From: Helicobacteraceae bacterium
GTDB lineage: Bacteria > Campylobacterota > Campylobacteria > Campylobacterales > Sulfurimonadaceae
Direction of reading: 5' to 3'
NCBI GenBank assembly: GCA_027038835.1
Contig: JALWGC010000014.1
Location: forward strand, 62,001 to 126,000
Length of the DNA stretch: 64,000 bases
Positions 53,278-62,848 of this stretch are shown here, piece by piece. The notes beneath the pieces were generated by a model. It was not told where the DNA came from and made no database searches. It worked only from the letters and a program-made list of their open reading frames with translations. Made by a program: the position numbers and the translations under genes. The stretch's first letter is position 1, and every line of letters begins with the position of its first letter.

Positions 53278-54366
53278 GTGTCCAAAAAAGATAAGGCCAA
53301 GATTCTTGTCGTCGATGACGTGAAAGAGAACATAAAAATTCTTGTTTCCATACTCAAACAAGAAGGGTATGACGTACAAACAGCGACAAACGGTTACGAG
53401 GCTTTGGAACTGACCAAAGAGGGGGATTTCGATCTTATCCTACTCGATATCATGATGCCCGATATCAGCGGGTTGGAAGTTTGTCGCTATCTTAAAGTAG
53501 AGCCAACTACCGCTAACATTCCGGTTATTTTTTTGACTGCGAGCGATGACAAATCGATTCTGACCAAGGCGTTCGAAGTAGGTGGGATAGACTACATCAA
53601 AAAACCTTATTTCAAAGAGGAGCTTCTCTCCCGCGTTCAAGCTGCCTTGAAAATACGCTACTACGAAAAAGGTCTCGAAGAAGAGGTAAGACGCCGAACC
53701 GAGGAGATGAAAGAAGCGCAAATCTACCTGATGCGTATGCTCGGCGGTGTCGCGGAGGGGCATTCGTTGGAAACCTACCAGCATGTCAAAAGAGTTTCAG
53801 AAGTAACTTACATTTTGGCGAAGAAATACGGCTTGGGAGATGATGAAGCGGAAACCCTAAAATACGCATCTTATCTCCATGATATCGGTAAAATAGGTGT
53901 AAAAGACTACATTCTACACAAAAAAGAGAAGTTGACGAAAAAAGAGTTCGAAGAGATAAAAAAACACCCAAAACTCGGTGCGGCGATGCTCGAAGGTGTC
54001 AAACTGCCCCTTTTTGAAATTGCGAAAATCGTCTCCTTGCAACACCACGAAAAATGGGACGGTAGCGGGTATCCAAACGGATACAAAGGGGAAGAAATCC
54101 ACATTTATGCAAGAATTGTCGCCATTGCGGACGTTTTCGATGCCCTACTTTCGAAACGCAGCTATAAAGAAGACTGGGGCTGGGGAGATGTTTTGGTTTT
54201 CTTTCGGGAGATGCGAGGCAAACATTTCGACCCACAACTCATAGATATCCTTTTTGACAACATCGGCGAGTTTCTAGCCCTCTACAACAAAAGCGAAAAA
54301 GATTTCAACAACGCGAAGTCGTTCGAAAACAAGAAAAAAGGGTGGTTCAAATGGCTCAAAGGCTAA
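53278..54366 (+). CDS. Response regulator with HD-GYP cyclic-di-GMP phosphodiesterase output
   Basis: The 362-residue protein has an N-terminal receiver (residues about 8-125: ILVVDDVKEN, phosphoacceptor in LILLDIMMPD, lysine in IKKPYF), a helical linker, and an HD-GYP domain (about 150-335) with YLHDIGKIGV (HD pair), LQHHEKWDGSGYPNGYKG and IVAIADVFDAL. It should break down cyclic di-GMP on phosphorylation. Start is GTG with AAGGAG upstream; the partner kinase is not adjacent. It overlaps the convergent thioredoxin-like gene by 4 bases. Confidence 0.92.
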   Translation: MSKKDKAKILVVDDVKENIKILVSILKQEGYDVQTATNGYEALELTKEGDFDLILLDIMMPDISGLEVCRYLKVEPTTANIPVIFLTASDDKSILTKAFEVGGIDYIKKPYFKEELLSRVQAALKIRYYEKGLEEEVRRRTEEMKEAQIYLMRMLGGVAEGHSLETYQHVKRVSEVTYILAKKYGLGDDEAETLKYASYLHDIGKIGVKDYILHKKEKLTKKEFEEIKKHPKLGAAMLEGVKLPLFEIAKIVSLQHHEKWDGSGYPNGYKGEEIHIYARIVAIADVFDALLSKRSYKEDWGWGDVLVFFREMRGKHFDPQLIDILFDNIGEFLALYNKSEKDFNNAKSFENKKKGWFKWLKG

Positions 54367-54818
54367 AAAACCGAGCGAAATAACAAACGAAGCCAAATAC
54401 CGAAAGTGGAAAGATACCCTGTTTCGACAAAGGCGACTTTCCCTTTTTTGCAAAAAACGGTAGTTGGGTAGATGCCTATCTTGTACCGTTTTGCTAATTG
54501 CGCGTCGTTGTCGTTTTCTACAGCGAAACGAAGCGAGTTTTTTTCTTTGTAAGCGGCTATCTCTTCATCACTCCCCGATTTGACCGCAATAGTGGCGATT
54601 TTGTACTTGCTTGCAAAGCTATCGATATTTGGCGAGGTAACTTTGCATACCGGACACCAAGCACCCCAGAAGTAAACGATATCCGCACCGTCTCTACACA
54701 CTTCGTCTCTTATCTCCATTTGCGACGAACGGTACAAAGAAAGTCCGCTTGAGAGCACGAACAAAATAACGGCGAAAGAGAGGAACTCTTTTATATATTT
54801 TTTCAATTTCGATTTCAT
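54363..54818 (-). CDS. Membrane-anchored thioredoxin-fold protein (ScsD/TlpA-like)
   Basis: The 151-residue protein has one N-terminal membrane helix (FLSFAVILFVLSSGLSLY) and a periplasmic thioredoxin domain with the active site WCPVC (Cys55, Cys58) and the cis-proline in GIYPTTVFC. This fits ScsD- or TlpA-type disulfide oxidoreductases. Redox direction cannot be read from the sequence. It is divergent from a NosL-family gene 61 bases away, so the two may work together on a periplasmic metal or disulfide protein. Confidence 0.85.
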   Translation of the reverse strand: MKSKLKKYIKEFLSFAVILFVLSSGLSLYRSSQMEIRDEVCRDGADIVYFWGAWCPVCKVTSPNIDSFASKYKIATIAVKSGSDEEIAAYKEKNSLRFAVENDNDAQLAKRYKIGIYPTTVFCKKGKVAFVETGYLSTFGIWLRLLFRSVF

Positions 54819-54879
54819 TAACGTTATTGTAATAGATTTTCAATACAATGAGAAAATATTTCCCAAAAAGGAGTGAACA

Positions 54880-55350
54880 ATGAAAAAATTGTTCCTGTTC
54901 TTAGCGTTTTTGTTGGCATGCGGTAGTGCTAACGCAGCGATGTTCCAAACCGTACCGGAGTCAAAAGCGAAACTGTTGCAAAGCGGCAAAGAAGCACGTT
55001 ATTGTGCAAACTGCGGCATGGACTTGGTCAAGTTCTACAAAACTTCTCATGCAGCCAAAGTCGATGGAAAACAAGAGCAGTTCTGTTCTATCCACTGTTT
55101 GGCAAAAACGATACTAAGCGGTAAAAAAGTTAGCGATATCAAAGTGGTCGATGCGAAAAGCTTGGAATGGATAGATGCGAAAAAAGCCTACTACGTCGTC
55201 GGTTCGAAAGTAAAAGGTACCATGAGTAGAGTGAGCAAGTACGCTTTTGAAAACCTCTCCGACGCTAAAGAGTTCCAACACCTAAAAGGGGGGAAAATCG
55301 TAAGCTTCGAAGCGGCTCTTCAAATGGCTGAAAAAGAGCATAAAAAATAA
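54880..55350 (+). CDS. NosL-family periplasmic protein
   Basis: The 156-residue protein has a signal (MKKLFLFLAFLLACGSANA; the LLAC could be a lipobox, otherwise cleavage after ANA). The metal-type motifs of the NosL family are present: YCANCGMDL (Cys42, Cys45, Met47) and FCSIHCL (Cys69, His72, Cys73). NosL proteins bind Cu(I) and help mature the N2O reductase copper site, but no nos genes are near. It has AAGGAG before the ATG and ends at a strong terminator, so it is monocistronic. Confidence 0.85.
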   Translation: MKKLFLFLAFLLACGSANAAMFQTVPESKAKLLQSGKEARYCANCGMDLVKFYKTSHAAKVDGKQEQFCSIHCLAKTILSGKKVSDIKVVDAKSLEWIDAKKAYYVVGSKVKGTMSRVSKYAFENLSDAKEFQHLKGGKIVSFEAALQMAEKEHKK

Positions 55351-55367
55351 TCGCTCCTTCTTTCTCG

Positions 55368-55397
55368 GTAGGTGTGTACACACCTACGCTTTTTTTT
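55368..55397 (+). terminator. Rho-independent terminator after the NosL gene
   Basis: GTAGGTGTGTACACACCTAC is a 20-base perfect palindrome (55368-55387), followed by GC and an eight-T run (55390-55397). It starts 17 bases after the NosL-family stop codon. The reverse strand has no T-run past the stem, so nifU on the other strand is not terminated by it. Confidence 0.9.
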
Positions 55398-55402
55398 AAA
55401 GA

Positions 55403-56377
55403 TTAGATAGGTAGAACACGAATCTTTGGAGAAAGTTTTTGTTTGAGGGTGCTCTCTATGGCATAGAGCGTTCCGGTCGTAGAACTCGCACACCCGCTAC
55501 AAGCACCCATATAGCGGATATATACATCGATGTACTCGTCCCCTTTTTTGATATCGACCACTTCCATGTTTCCCCCGTCCATAATGAGAAACTGGCGAAC
55601 GTTTTCGTCTATTACCGCATCTATCGCTTTTATCTGCTGAACGAGGGTCATATTTTCAAAATCCCCTTTTTCGTTCGCTTCAAGCGCTTCTTTCATCTTC
55701 TCTTCTTCCATCTCGCGTCTGGTTTCTGCCAAAATATCGACAAGGTAGTATTCGCGCTCTTCATGTCCTCCGGGTTTGATACAGCTTTTACAAAAACCGC
55801 CCGCTTTGGTGTAGTCGGTGATCTCTTCGATCGTTTTGAGGTCGTTAAGACGGATAACCTCTTTAAGAGTGGAAAGGCTCACGCGCGCACATTCACAGAC
55901 GATTATCTCCTCTTCGAAACTCTCGGCATCGACCCCTTTGTAGAGCCCTGCCGCTTTTTTGATGACGTCGTATGCCATAACCGAACAGTGCATCTTCTGT
56001 GGCGGAACGGCTGGAGTGTCCGGGTCGTCGCGAAGCGCTTTTTCGACGTCGATATTGGTTATTTTCACCGCTTCATCGACCGTTTTCCCGATACAAAGCT
56101 CGGTCATCATGTCGCTACTGGCTATCGCGGTACCGCAACCGAAACTTTTGAATTTCGCATCGACGATACGATCGTCTTTGGGGTCTATCTCCCAATAGAG
56201 TCTTACCGCATCTCCACAACTCTCCGCACCGTAATCGGCGACGATGAGCTTATGCCCTCTTGATTGTGCATCTTCTGGTGTTATCTCCCCTTGGTGTTTG
56301 GGGTTGTTCATCAACTCCTGTACTTTGTTGGAGTATTCGTCCCAAAGCGAACCGCCTATCAAGTCGTTTTTTGCCAT
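55403..56377 (-). CDS. nifU: Fe-S cluster assembly scaffold NifU
   Basis: The 324-residue protein has three parts: an IscU-like scaffold (residues 1-130; FGCGTAIASSD, MHCSVMAYD), a central [2Fe-2S] BFD-like domain (about 135-200; EEIIVCECARVS, GGFCKSCIKPGGHE), and a C-terminal Nfu domain (about 245-324; RQFLIMDGGNMEVVDI, YMGACSGCASSTTGTL with CxxC). This is the NIF-type used as the main Fe-S system in H. pylori and relatives. It follows nifS, with a 192-base spacer holding a duplicated hairpin. Confidence 0.96.
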   Translation of the reverse strand: MAKNDLIGGSLWDEYSNKVQELMNNPKHQGEITPEDAQSRGHKLIVADYGAESCGDAVRLYWEIDPKDDRIVDAKFKSFGCGTAIASSDMMTELCIGKTVDEAVKITNIDVEKALRDDPDTPAVPPQKMHCSVMAYDVIKKAAGLYKGVDAESFEEEIIVCECARVSLSTLKEVIRLNDLKTIEEITDYTKAGGFCKSCIKPGGHEEREYYLVDILAETRREMEEEKMKEALEANEKGDFENMTLVQQIKAIDAVIDENVRQFLIMDGGNMEVVDIKKGDEYIDVYIRYMGACSGCASSTTGTLYAIESTLKQKLSPKIRVLPI

Positions 56378-56392
56378 TTGTTTTTCCTTTAA

Positions 56393-56431
56393 TTTTTTTT
56401 CAAAAAATTCAAGGGAACCTTTTTCATTCCC
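56393..56431. repeat. Duplicated 39-bp hairpin element, copy next to nifU
   Basis: This segment and 56522-56560 are identical in 38 of 39 bases. On the transcribed (minus) strand it reads a GGGAAT hairpin arm, then AAGGTTCCC, then an AT-rich tail. The copy lies just upstream of the nifU ribosome-binding site AAGGA. Here the stem is weakened by the single base difference. Confidence 0.9.
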
Positions 56432-56521
56432 ATTCTATACGGGGGCGGAAGTAATCCCGCCCCCTACGCTAACACTTTGTTCTCCTCGGCGGAGAGCCCG
56501 CGCGGCCATTGCCGCTTTTAG
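56432..56521. other. GC-rich three-hairpin cassette between the two hairpin copies
   Basis: The 90 bases between the direct repeats are much richer in GC than their surroundings. They contain three inverted repeats: GGGGGCGG/CCGCCCCC with an 8-base loop (56450-56473), TCTCC/GGAGA around TCGGC, and GCGGC/GCCGC around CATT. No open frame is seen. It may be a small intergenic repeat element of the kind scattered through many genomes, or a folded leader of nifU mRNA. Confidence 0.6.
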
Positions 56522-56560
56522 TTTTTTTTCAAAAAATTCAAGGGAACCTTTTTCGTTCCC
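56522..56560 (-). terminator. Hairpin behind nifS (second 39-bp copy), terminator-like
   Basis: On the minus strand, nine bases after the nifS stop, AGGGAAC and GTTCCCT form a 7-bp stem around GAAAAAG, followed by TTGAATTTTTT. This can act as a partial terminator between nifS and nifU and so set their ratio. It is one of two near-identical copies (the other at 56393-56431). Confidence 0.7.
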
Positions 56561-56569
56561 TCAATCCAT

Positions 56570-57868
<1,299 letters not shown>

Positions 57869-57931
57869 TTAAGAGAACAAAAAGGTTAGAGGTTTAAGGA
57901 ATTTAGGGACGAGAATTTAGAGATGTTTTGG

Positions 57932-57937
57932 TATAAT
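57932..57937 (+). promoter_or_regulatory. -10 box of the leuC-mobA-moaC-ung operon
   Basis: TATAAT lies 31 bases before the leuC ATG at 57969. AGAGG (57954-57958) is the ribosome-binding site. No later promoter is obvious within the run of co-directional genes up to ung. Confidence 0.6.
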
Positions 57938-57968
57938 TGCGCAATTTTAATCAAGAGGTTTATTAACA

Positions 57969-59228
57969 ATGGGTCAAACGATAACCGAAAAGATATTTAG
58001 CGAACATGTCGGCAAAAAAGTGTATGCCGGAGAGATAGTGAGAAGCCCTATCGATATGGTCATAGGAAACGACATTACCACTCCGATTTCAATCAAGGCG
58101 TTCGAAGATGTAGGAGCGACGAAACTTGCCAATCCCGACGGCTTTTCGATCGTGCTGGATCACTTCATCCCGGCAAAGGACATCGCAAGTGCCAACCAAG
58201 CGAGAATCTCGCGCGATTTTGCCAAAAAGCACAAGATGAAACACTTTTTCGACGAAAAAGATATGGGGATAGAACACGCTCTTCTACCAGAAAAAGGGCT
58301 TGTGGTTCCGGGAGACGTCATCATCGGGGCAGATAGCCACACCTGTACCCACGGAGCGCTTGGCGCTTTTAGTACCGGAATGGGAAGTACCGATCTCGCT
58401 TTTGCCATGGTAACAGGTGGGAACTGGTTCAAAGTACCGGAATCGATCAAAGTGGTTCTCAAAGGAAAACCGGGCAAATACGTTACCGGAAAAGATATCA
58501 TCTTGGAGCTTATCCGCCAAATCGGCGTGGACGGCGCGCTTTACAAGGCGCTCGAGTTTACCGGGGACGCCATCGAGCATTTGAGTATGGACGATCGTTT
58601 CTCCATGTGTAATATGGCGATCGAAGCGGGAGCGAAAAACGGTATCGTCGCGTACGACGAAGTGACCGAAGCGTTTTTGAAAGAGAAAAACCTAGCAAGA
58701 GAGCCGCGTATCCACTACAGCGACGAGGACGCAACCTATGTTCAAACGGTCGAAATAGACGTCGAGAAGCTCGAGCCGGTAATCGCTTACCCGTTTTTGC
58801 CGTCAAACGGTCATAGTATCTCCCAAGCGGTAGCGGACAAGATAAAAATCGATCAAGCATTCATAGGAAGCTGTACCAACGGACGTCTTGAAGACCTCAA
58901 AACCGCAGCGGAAATCCTCAAAGGCAAAAGAGTCCATGAAGATGTACGCCTTATCGTCACGCCGGGTACGCAAAGAATTTTCCGTGAAGCGGAAAAACTC
59001 GGCTATATCGATGCTATCATCGATGCCGGCGGAGTGGTCAGCAACCCGACATGCGGTGCTTGTCTTGGGGGGTATATGGGGATTTTGGGTGATAACGAAG
59101 TAGCGGTATCTACCACCAACAGAAACTTTGTAGGACGTATGGGAAGTAGAAGCTCCAAAGTGTATCTTGCCAACTCCGCAGTTGCCGCCGCTTCTGCACT
59201 CACGGGCTACATCACAGACCCGAGATAA
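57969..59228 (+). CDS. leuC: 3-isopropylmalate / homoaconitate dehydratase-type large subunit (LeuC)
   Basis: The 419-residue protein belongs to the two-subunit aconitase-superfamily dehydratases (archaeal-type LeuC). Cluster ligands are in IGADSHTC, AFIGSCTNGRLED and NPTCGACLGGYMG, where three cysteines bind the [4Fe-4S] cluster. The 419 residues fit this short type rather than the 466-residue E. coli LeuC. The small subunit leuD is not beside it; mobA starts on its stop codon (TAATG). Leucine synthesis is the likely role, homoaconitase activity cannot be excluded. Confidence 0.88.
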   Translation: MGQTITEKIFSEHVGKKVYAGEIVRSPIDMVIGNDITTPISIKAFEDVGATKLANPDGFSIVLDHFIPAKDIASANQARISRDFAKKHKMKHFFDEKDMGIEHALLPEKGLVVPGDVIIGADSHTCTHGALGAFSTGMGSTDLAFAMVTGGNWFKVPESIKVVLKGKPGKYVTGKDIILELIRQIGVDGALYKALEFTGDAIEHLSMDDRFSMCNMAIEAGAKNGIVAYDEVTEAFLKEKNLAREPRIHYSDEDATYVQTVEIDVEKLEPVIAYPFLPSNGHSISQAVADKIKIDQAFIGSCTNGRLEDLKTAAEILKGKRVHEDVRLIVTPGTQRIFREAEKLGYIDAIIDAGGVVSNPTCGACLGGYMGILGDNEVAVSTTNRNFVGRMGSRSSKVYLANSAVAAASALTGYITDPR

Positions 59229-59827
59229 TGGCTTTTTCCCTACCATGCGTACTTTTTGCCGGCGGTAAAAGCTCACGCATGGGGCGCGACAAAGCGCTGC
59301 TGCCTTTTGGCGGTTACTCCACGTTAGCGGAGTTTCAATACCGCCGTTTGGAAAAAATCTTCAACCATGTCTATATCTCCACCAAAGATGCGATGAAGTT
59401 CCCTTTTGCAGCCTCTTTCATCATCGATAAAAGTGACGTTTTCGCCCCAACTGCGGGTTTTGATGCGGCTTTTGAGAGTTTGAGCCAAGAGCGTTTTTTC
59501 GCCCTTGGGGTCGATATGCCTTTTGTAACACAAGCAGTCATAAAACGACTCATACAAGCCGATAGCGACGATGTCGATGCGACCGTAGCCCAAACACAAG
59601 GAAAAACCGAAGCACTTTGCGGCATCTACCACCGTTCTTTGCACAAACGTTTCGAAGCGATGCTCGCAAACGACGAACATAAACTTGCAAAACTCCTCAA
59701 CGAAGCGAAAACGACGCAGGTTCCCTTTGGGCAAAAAGAGCTTTTTCTCAACCTCAATCGTCCACATGAGTACCAAAAAGCAAAAGAGGTTTATGGTATA
59801 ATGGCTAACGAAAAGGAGGCTAAATAG
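59228..59827 (+). CDS. mobA: Molybdenum cofactor guanylyltransferase MobA
   Basis: MobA joins GMP to molybdopterin to give the bis-MGD form used by nitrate, formate and polysulfide enzymes. The 199-residue protein has the nucleotide loop LFAGGKSSRMGRDKALLPF, and GVDMPFVTQAVIKRL with the metal-binding Asp. Length is typical. It starts on the leuC stop codon. The toxin-antitoxin pair directly downstream uses a ribosome-binding site (AAAAGGAGG) inside its end. Confidence 0.92.
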   Translation: MAFSLPCVLFAGGKSSRMGRDKALLPFGGYSTLAEFQYRRLEKIFNHVYISTKDAMKFPFAASFIIDKSDVFAPTAGFDAAFESLSQERFFALGVDMPFVTQAVIKRLIQADSDDVDATVAQTQGKTEALCGIYHRSLHKRFEAMLANDEHKLAKLLNEAKTTQVPFGQKELFLNLNRPHEYQKAKEVYGIMANEKEAK

Positions 59828-60037
59828 ATGCAATTGCAACTTGAAGTCAACGATTACAAAGCGAATATTTTCTTAGAATTTTTAGAGCTTTTCAAAAAAG
59901 ACAGTATCGTAAAGGAGTATAAAGTACTCAAACCGCTAAACAGCTACGAACAAGAGGTCTTGGAAGAGTTAAAAGAGCTGAAAAGCTCGATGCAAGAAGA
60001 AGGGCTCTCAACCGGTAAATTTATCGAAATAGAGTAA
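59828..60037 (+). CDS. Putative antitoxin of a RelE-type toxin-antitoxin pair
   Basis: The 69-residue acidic protein begins MQLQLEVNDYKANIFLEFLE and ends in a Glu-rich helix (LEELKELKSSMQEEGLSTGK). It has no visible DNA-binding motif, but a small acidic gene one base ahead of a RelE-like gene is the standard antitoxin place. The start abuts the mobA stop, with AAAAGGAGG 8 bases upstream. Assignment rests on context. Confidence 0.72.
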   Translation: MQLQLEVNDYKANIFLEFLELFKKDSIVKEYKVLKPLNSYEQEVLEELKELKSSMQEEGLSTGKFIEIE

Positions 60038-60038
60038 A

Positions 60039-60371
60039 ATGAAGCTTGAAGTGGTCGAAAAAAGCCTTTATAAAAAGGTTTTGAAAAAACTTGCCAAACG
60101 GTATAGAAATATAGAAAAAGATGTCGATGACTTCCTAAATGCCATAACAACGAAGGAAGATTTGGGAATTGAGCTCAAATCGAACATCTTCAAAGCGCGC
60201 ATTAGAAATAGCGATAAACACAAAGGTAAAAGTGCCGGTTACAGATTGATAAGCTACTTAGCTGTAATCGATAGTAAACTTTATCTACTATATATATACG
60301 ATAAAAGTCAAATAGAAAACCTATCTGAAAAAGAGATAGATAGCATAATCCTACAACAATTAAGCGAGTGA
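60039..60371 (+). CDS. RelE/ParE-superfamily toxin
   Basis: The 110-residue basic protein fits the RelE/ParE fold: VEKSLYKKVLKKLAKRYRNI as the front helices, then IFKARIRNSDKHKGKSAGYR and LISYLAVIDSKLYLLYIYDK as the strand core. The arginine/lysine-rich strand region is the usual ribonuclease surface. It begins 1 base after the antitoxin stop and is followed after 3 bases by moaC, so it sits within a molybdenum-cofactor operon. Confidence 0.82.
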   Translation: MKLEVVEKSLYKKVLKKLAKRYRNIEKDVDDFLNAITTKEDLGIELKSNIFKARIRNSDKHKGKSAGYRLISYLAVIDSKLYLLYIYDKSQIENLSEKEIDSIILQQLSE

Positions 60372-60374
60372 AAA

Positions 60375-60851
60375 ATGGCGAACCTAACACATTTGGACGA
60401 AAAAGACAGACCGAAAATGGTCGATGTTTCCGCAAAGGACAATACAACCCGCGTGGCGGTGGCAAGCGGTATTATCGAAGTGACACCCGAGGCGTACGAA
60501 AAAGTGGTAACAAACACCGCAAAAAAAGGGCCGGTTCTACAAACGGCGGTTATTGCCGCTATCATGGGGACGAAAAAAACGAGCGACCTTATCCCGATGT
60601 GCCATCCGCTCAATCTCACCGGCATCAACTGTGATGTCGAAGAGCTTCCCGACCTGCCCGGATTCAAACTTTACGTAACGGCGAAACTAACAGGCAAGAC
60701 GGGTGTGGAGATGGAAGCGCTCACGGGTGTGAGCATCGGACTGCTTACCATCTACGATATGCTCAAAGCGATCGATAAAGGGATGGTGATTCGCAACGTA
60801 CAACTGGAAAAAAAATCAGGAGGGAAAAGTGGAGATTATCAACGACAGTAA
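60375..60851 (+). CDS. moaC: Cyclic pyranopterin monophosphate synthase MoaC
   Basis: MoaC forms the pterin ring of molybdopterin from the MoaA product. The 158-residue protein has [32 protein letters not shown] (the catalytic histidine), and [25 protein letters not shown] (split over the helix), all standard. It lies after the toxin-antitoxin pair and overlaps the next gene by 23 bases. moaA, moaB and moeA are outside the window. Confidence 0.95.
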   Translation: MANLTHLDEKDRPKMVDVSAKDNTTRVAVASGIIEVTPEAYEKVVTNTAKKGPVLQTAVIAAIMGTKKTSDLIPMCHPLNLTGINCDVEELPDLPGFKLYVTAKLTGKTGVEMEALTGVSIGLLTIYDMLKAIDKGMVIRNVQLEKKSGGKSGDYQRQ

Positions 60852-61098
60852 AGAAAAACTCGAACTGACCTACCCTTGTAAATGGTGCTACAAAGTCATA
60901 GGCGAGAGCATGGAGGGGATCGAAGAAGCGGTAAAAGAGGTTTTGGACGAGCGTGAACACGAACTCTCCGGCTCGAACAAAAGCAAATCGGGCAAATACA
61001 CAAGCGCGAATCTCGATATGCTCGTACACAACGACGACGACAGGCAGACCATATATGAAGAGCTCAAAAAGCACAAAAACGTCAAGATGGTTCTATAA
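60829..61098 (+). CDS. DUF493 (YbeD-like) protein
   Basis: The 89-residue protein has the DUF493 pattern: [20 protein letters not shown], then [20 protein letters not shown] and [14 protein letters not shown]. YbeD is a small ACT-like fold protein that has been suspected to regulate LipB, but the role is not settled. The start is GTG with GGGAAA upstream, inside moaC. Confidence 0.85.
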   Translation: MEIINDSKEKLELTYPCKWCYKVIGESMEGIEEAVKEVLDEREHELSGSNKSKSGKYTSANLDMLVHNDDDRQTIYEELKKHKNVKMVL

Positions 61099-61108
61099 GG
61101 AGCGAAAA

Positions 61109-62173
61109 ATGATAGATATAGAAAAACTGCAGCGAGATATCAAACTCTCCTACAACAAAGAACTAAAGACGATAGAGGAACGTGTCGAAGAAACCGCGGC
61201 ACATGTCAACAAAGAGTGGGGGATCGACCCAAACAGCCTTTCAACCGCGGAGATAAAAACGATCGTTTCGACGATTCTCGAACTGGAGACCAAATCGCTC
61301 CATGACGAACTCGAACTGCTCGTTGCGCAAAAAGAGAAAATAGAGCGAGAAATAGAGCGAAAATCACACCAATTACAAGAAACGAAATACAAGCTTTTCG
61401 ACGCTATGGAAGCGGTTTTGGATGCAAGTGACGAAGAGGCTCTCTCGAAACTTCACCAAGTCAAACTCCAAGCTATCGATCTTTTCGACATTCTTGAAGA
61501 AACGGTCGAATCGACCATTATCGCAGCACTCGAAAAAGAAGCCGACATCGACTTTGACGAGATGCTCAAAGAGGCGATCAAGGAACTCAGTTTCGAAGCT
61601 ATCAAAGAAGGAAGCCTCAACACCGTGCGGATACGAAAAATCCTCTCGAGTATCCTCCAAAGTGCCATCAATATAGCCGAAGCGGATCCCGTCAAGGCCA
61701 AAGAGATTCTCGCTCCGACTATCAAAGGGCTTCGAGGCGGGCTTTACCTCTCGATCGAGCGTTTCAAACAGCGCCTTGCCTATATGCCCGTTGAAGCCAA
61801 ACATATTCTTATCGAAGATTACGACACCATCATCGAAGACCTCAACGCTTCGGACGTTTTGTTTATGCAAGTGATCCAAACCAAAGCCGAAGAGAGCAGC
61901 GAACCGGTCAAAGAAGCCCTCACACAAATCCAAAAAGAGATCAAATTCGATATCGAGGAGCTACTACGCCTCTCCAAAGAAACCGTCGGTGTCATGCGCG
62001 AGCGCTTCTCCGAAGCCGCCAAATCGGCACTCAAAAAAGGCTCGAATATGCTCCGTAGCGACACCGCCAAAGAAGCAAAACGGATGGGTGTGCAAATTGT
62101 CGGTGTAGCCAAAACCGCTTTGGGTTCCGCTATCAAAACCGCAAAAGATGTAATGGAGAAGAAAAAAAGCTGA
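61109..62173 (+). CDS. Unknown long helical protein
   Basis: I cannot name this 354-residue protein. It is almost all helical. Residues about 1-130 are coiled-coil-like ([16 protein letters not shown] region), about 130-270 are helical with repeating acid/hydrophobic pattern, and the last 70 residues are a lysine/alanine amphipathic region ([28 protein letters not shown]) resembling phasin or apolipoprotein helices. AAGGAG precedes the ATG at 61109. No signal or membrane segment. Binding to membranes, granules or DNA is possible. It lies between DUF493 and ung. Confidence 0.65.
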   Translation: MIDIEKLQRDIKLSYNKELKTIEERVEETAAHVNKEWGIDPNSLSTAEIKTIVSTILELETKSLHDELELLVAQKEKIEREIERKSHQLQETKYKLFDAMEAVLDASDEEALSKLHQVKLQAIDLFDILEETVESTIIAALEKEADIDFDEMLKEAIKELSFEAIKEGSLNTVRIRKILSSILQSAINIAEADPVKAKEILAPTIKGLRGGLYLSIERFKQRLAYMPVEAKHILIEDYDTIIEDLNASDVLFMQVIQTKAEESSEPVKEALTQIQKEIKFDIEELLRLSKETVGVMRERFSEAAKSALKKGSNMLRSDTAKEAKRMGVQIVGVAKTALGSAIKTAKDVMEKKKS

Positions 62174-62847
62174 TGCAAATAGAGCCCAAAATCGATCCAT
62201 CTTGGAAGGAAGTTTTAGCCAAGGAGTTCGCAAAGCCCTATATGATGGAGCTCAAACGGTTTTTGCTCGAGGAGAAAAAGCGATATAGAATCTTTCCCCC
62301 CTCGCAAAAGATTTTCAACGCTTACGACACCACCCCTTTTGAGAAAGTCAAAGTGGTGATTCTCGGTCAAGACCCCTACCACGGACTCAATCAAGCACAT
62401 GGACTCGCTTTTTCGGTCTTGGACGGCACACCTTTTCCCCCGTCACTTCAAAATATCTTCAAAGAATTGGTAAGCGATATAGGATGCGAGTACCCAAAGA
62501 CTTCCGACCTCACCCCATGGGCGAAACAGGGAGTTTTCCTCATAAACGCCGTTTTGACGGTGCGAGAAGCGCAAGCGGCATCCCATAAAGACAAAGGTTG
62601 GGAACGCTTTACCGACGCGACCATAGAGGCTATCAGTCAAAAAAAAGAAGGGGTGGTGTTCATCCTTTGGGGCAGACCGGCACAAGCCAAGGAAAAGCTC
62701 ATAGACACCTCAAAACACCTTGTCATCAAATCTCCACACCCCTCTCCCCTTTCGGCTTATAGAGGTTTTTTCGGCTCGAAACCGTTTTCAAAAGCCAACG
62801 ATTATCTACTGAAAATCGGCAAAGAACCGATACACTGGTGTTTGTAG
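62173..62847 (+). CDS. ung: Uracil-DNA glycosylase Ung
   Basis: Ung removes uracil from DNA. The 224-residue protein has the catalytic water-activating motif [17 protein letters not shown] (Asp67) and the minor-groove loop [17 protein letters not shown]. Length is normal. It starts on the stop codon of the upstream unknown gene (TGATG). It is the last gene of the leuC-ung run and converges on the unknown membrane gene. Confidence 0.96.
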   Translation: MQIEPKIDPSWKEVLAKEFAKPYMMELKRFLLEEKKRYRIFPPSQKIFNAYDTTPFEKVKVVILGQDPYHGLNQAHGLAFSVLDGTPFPPSLQNIFKELVSDIGCEYPKTSDLTPWAKQGVFLINAVLTVREAQAASHKDKGWERFTDATIEAISQKKEGVVFILWGRPAQAKEKLIDTSKHLVIKSPHPSPLSAYRGFFGSKPFSKANDYLLKIGKEPIHWCL

Positions 62848-62848
62848 G

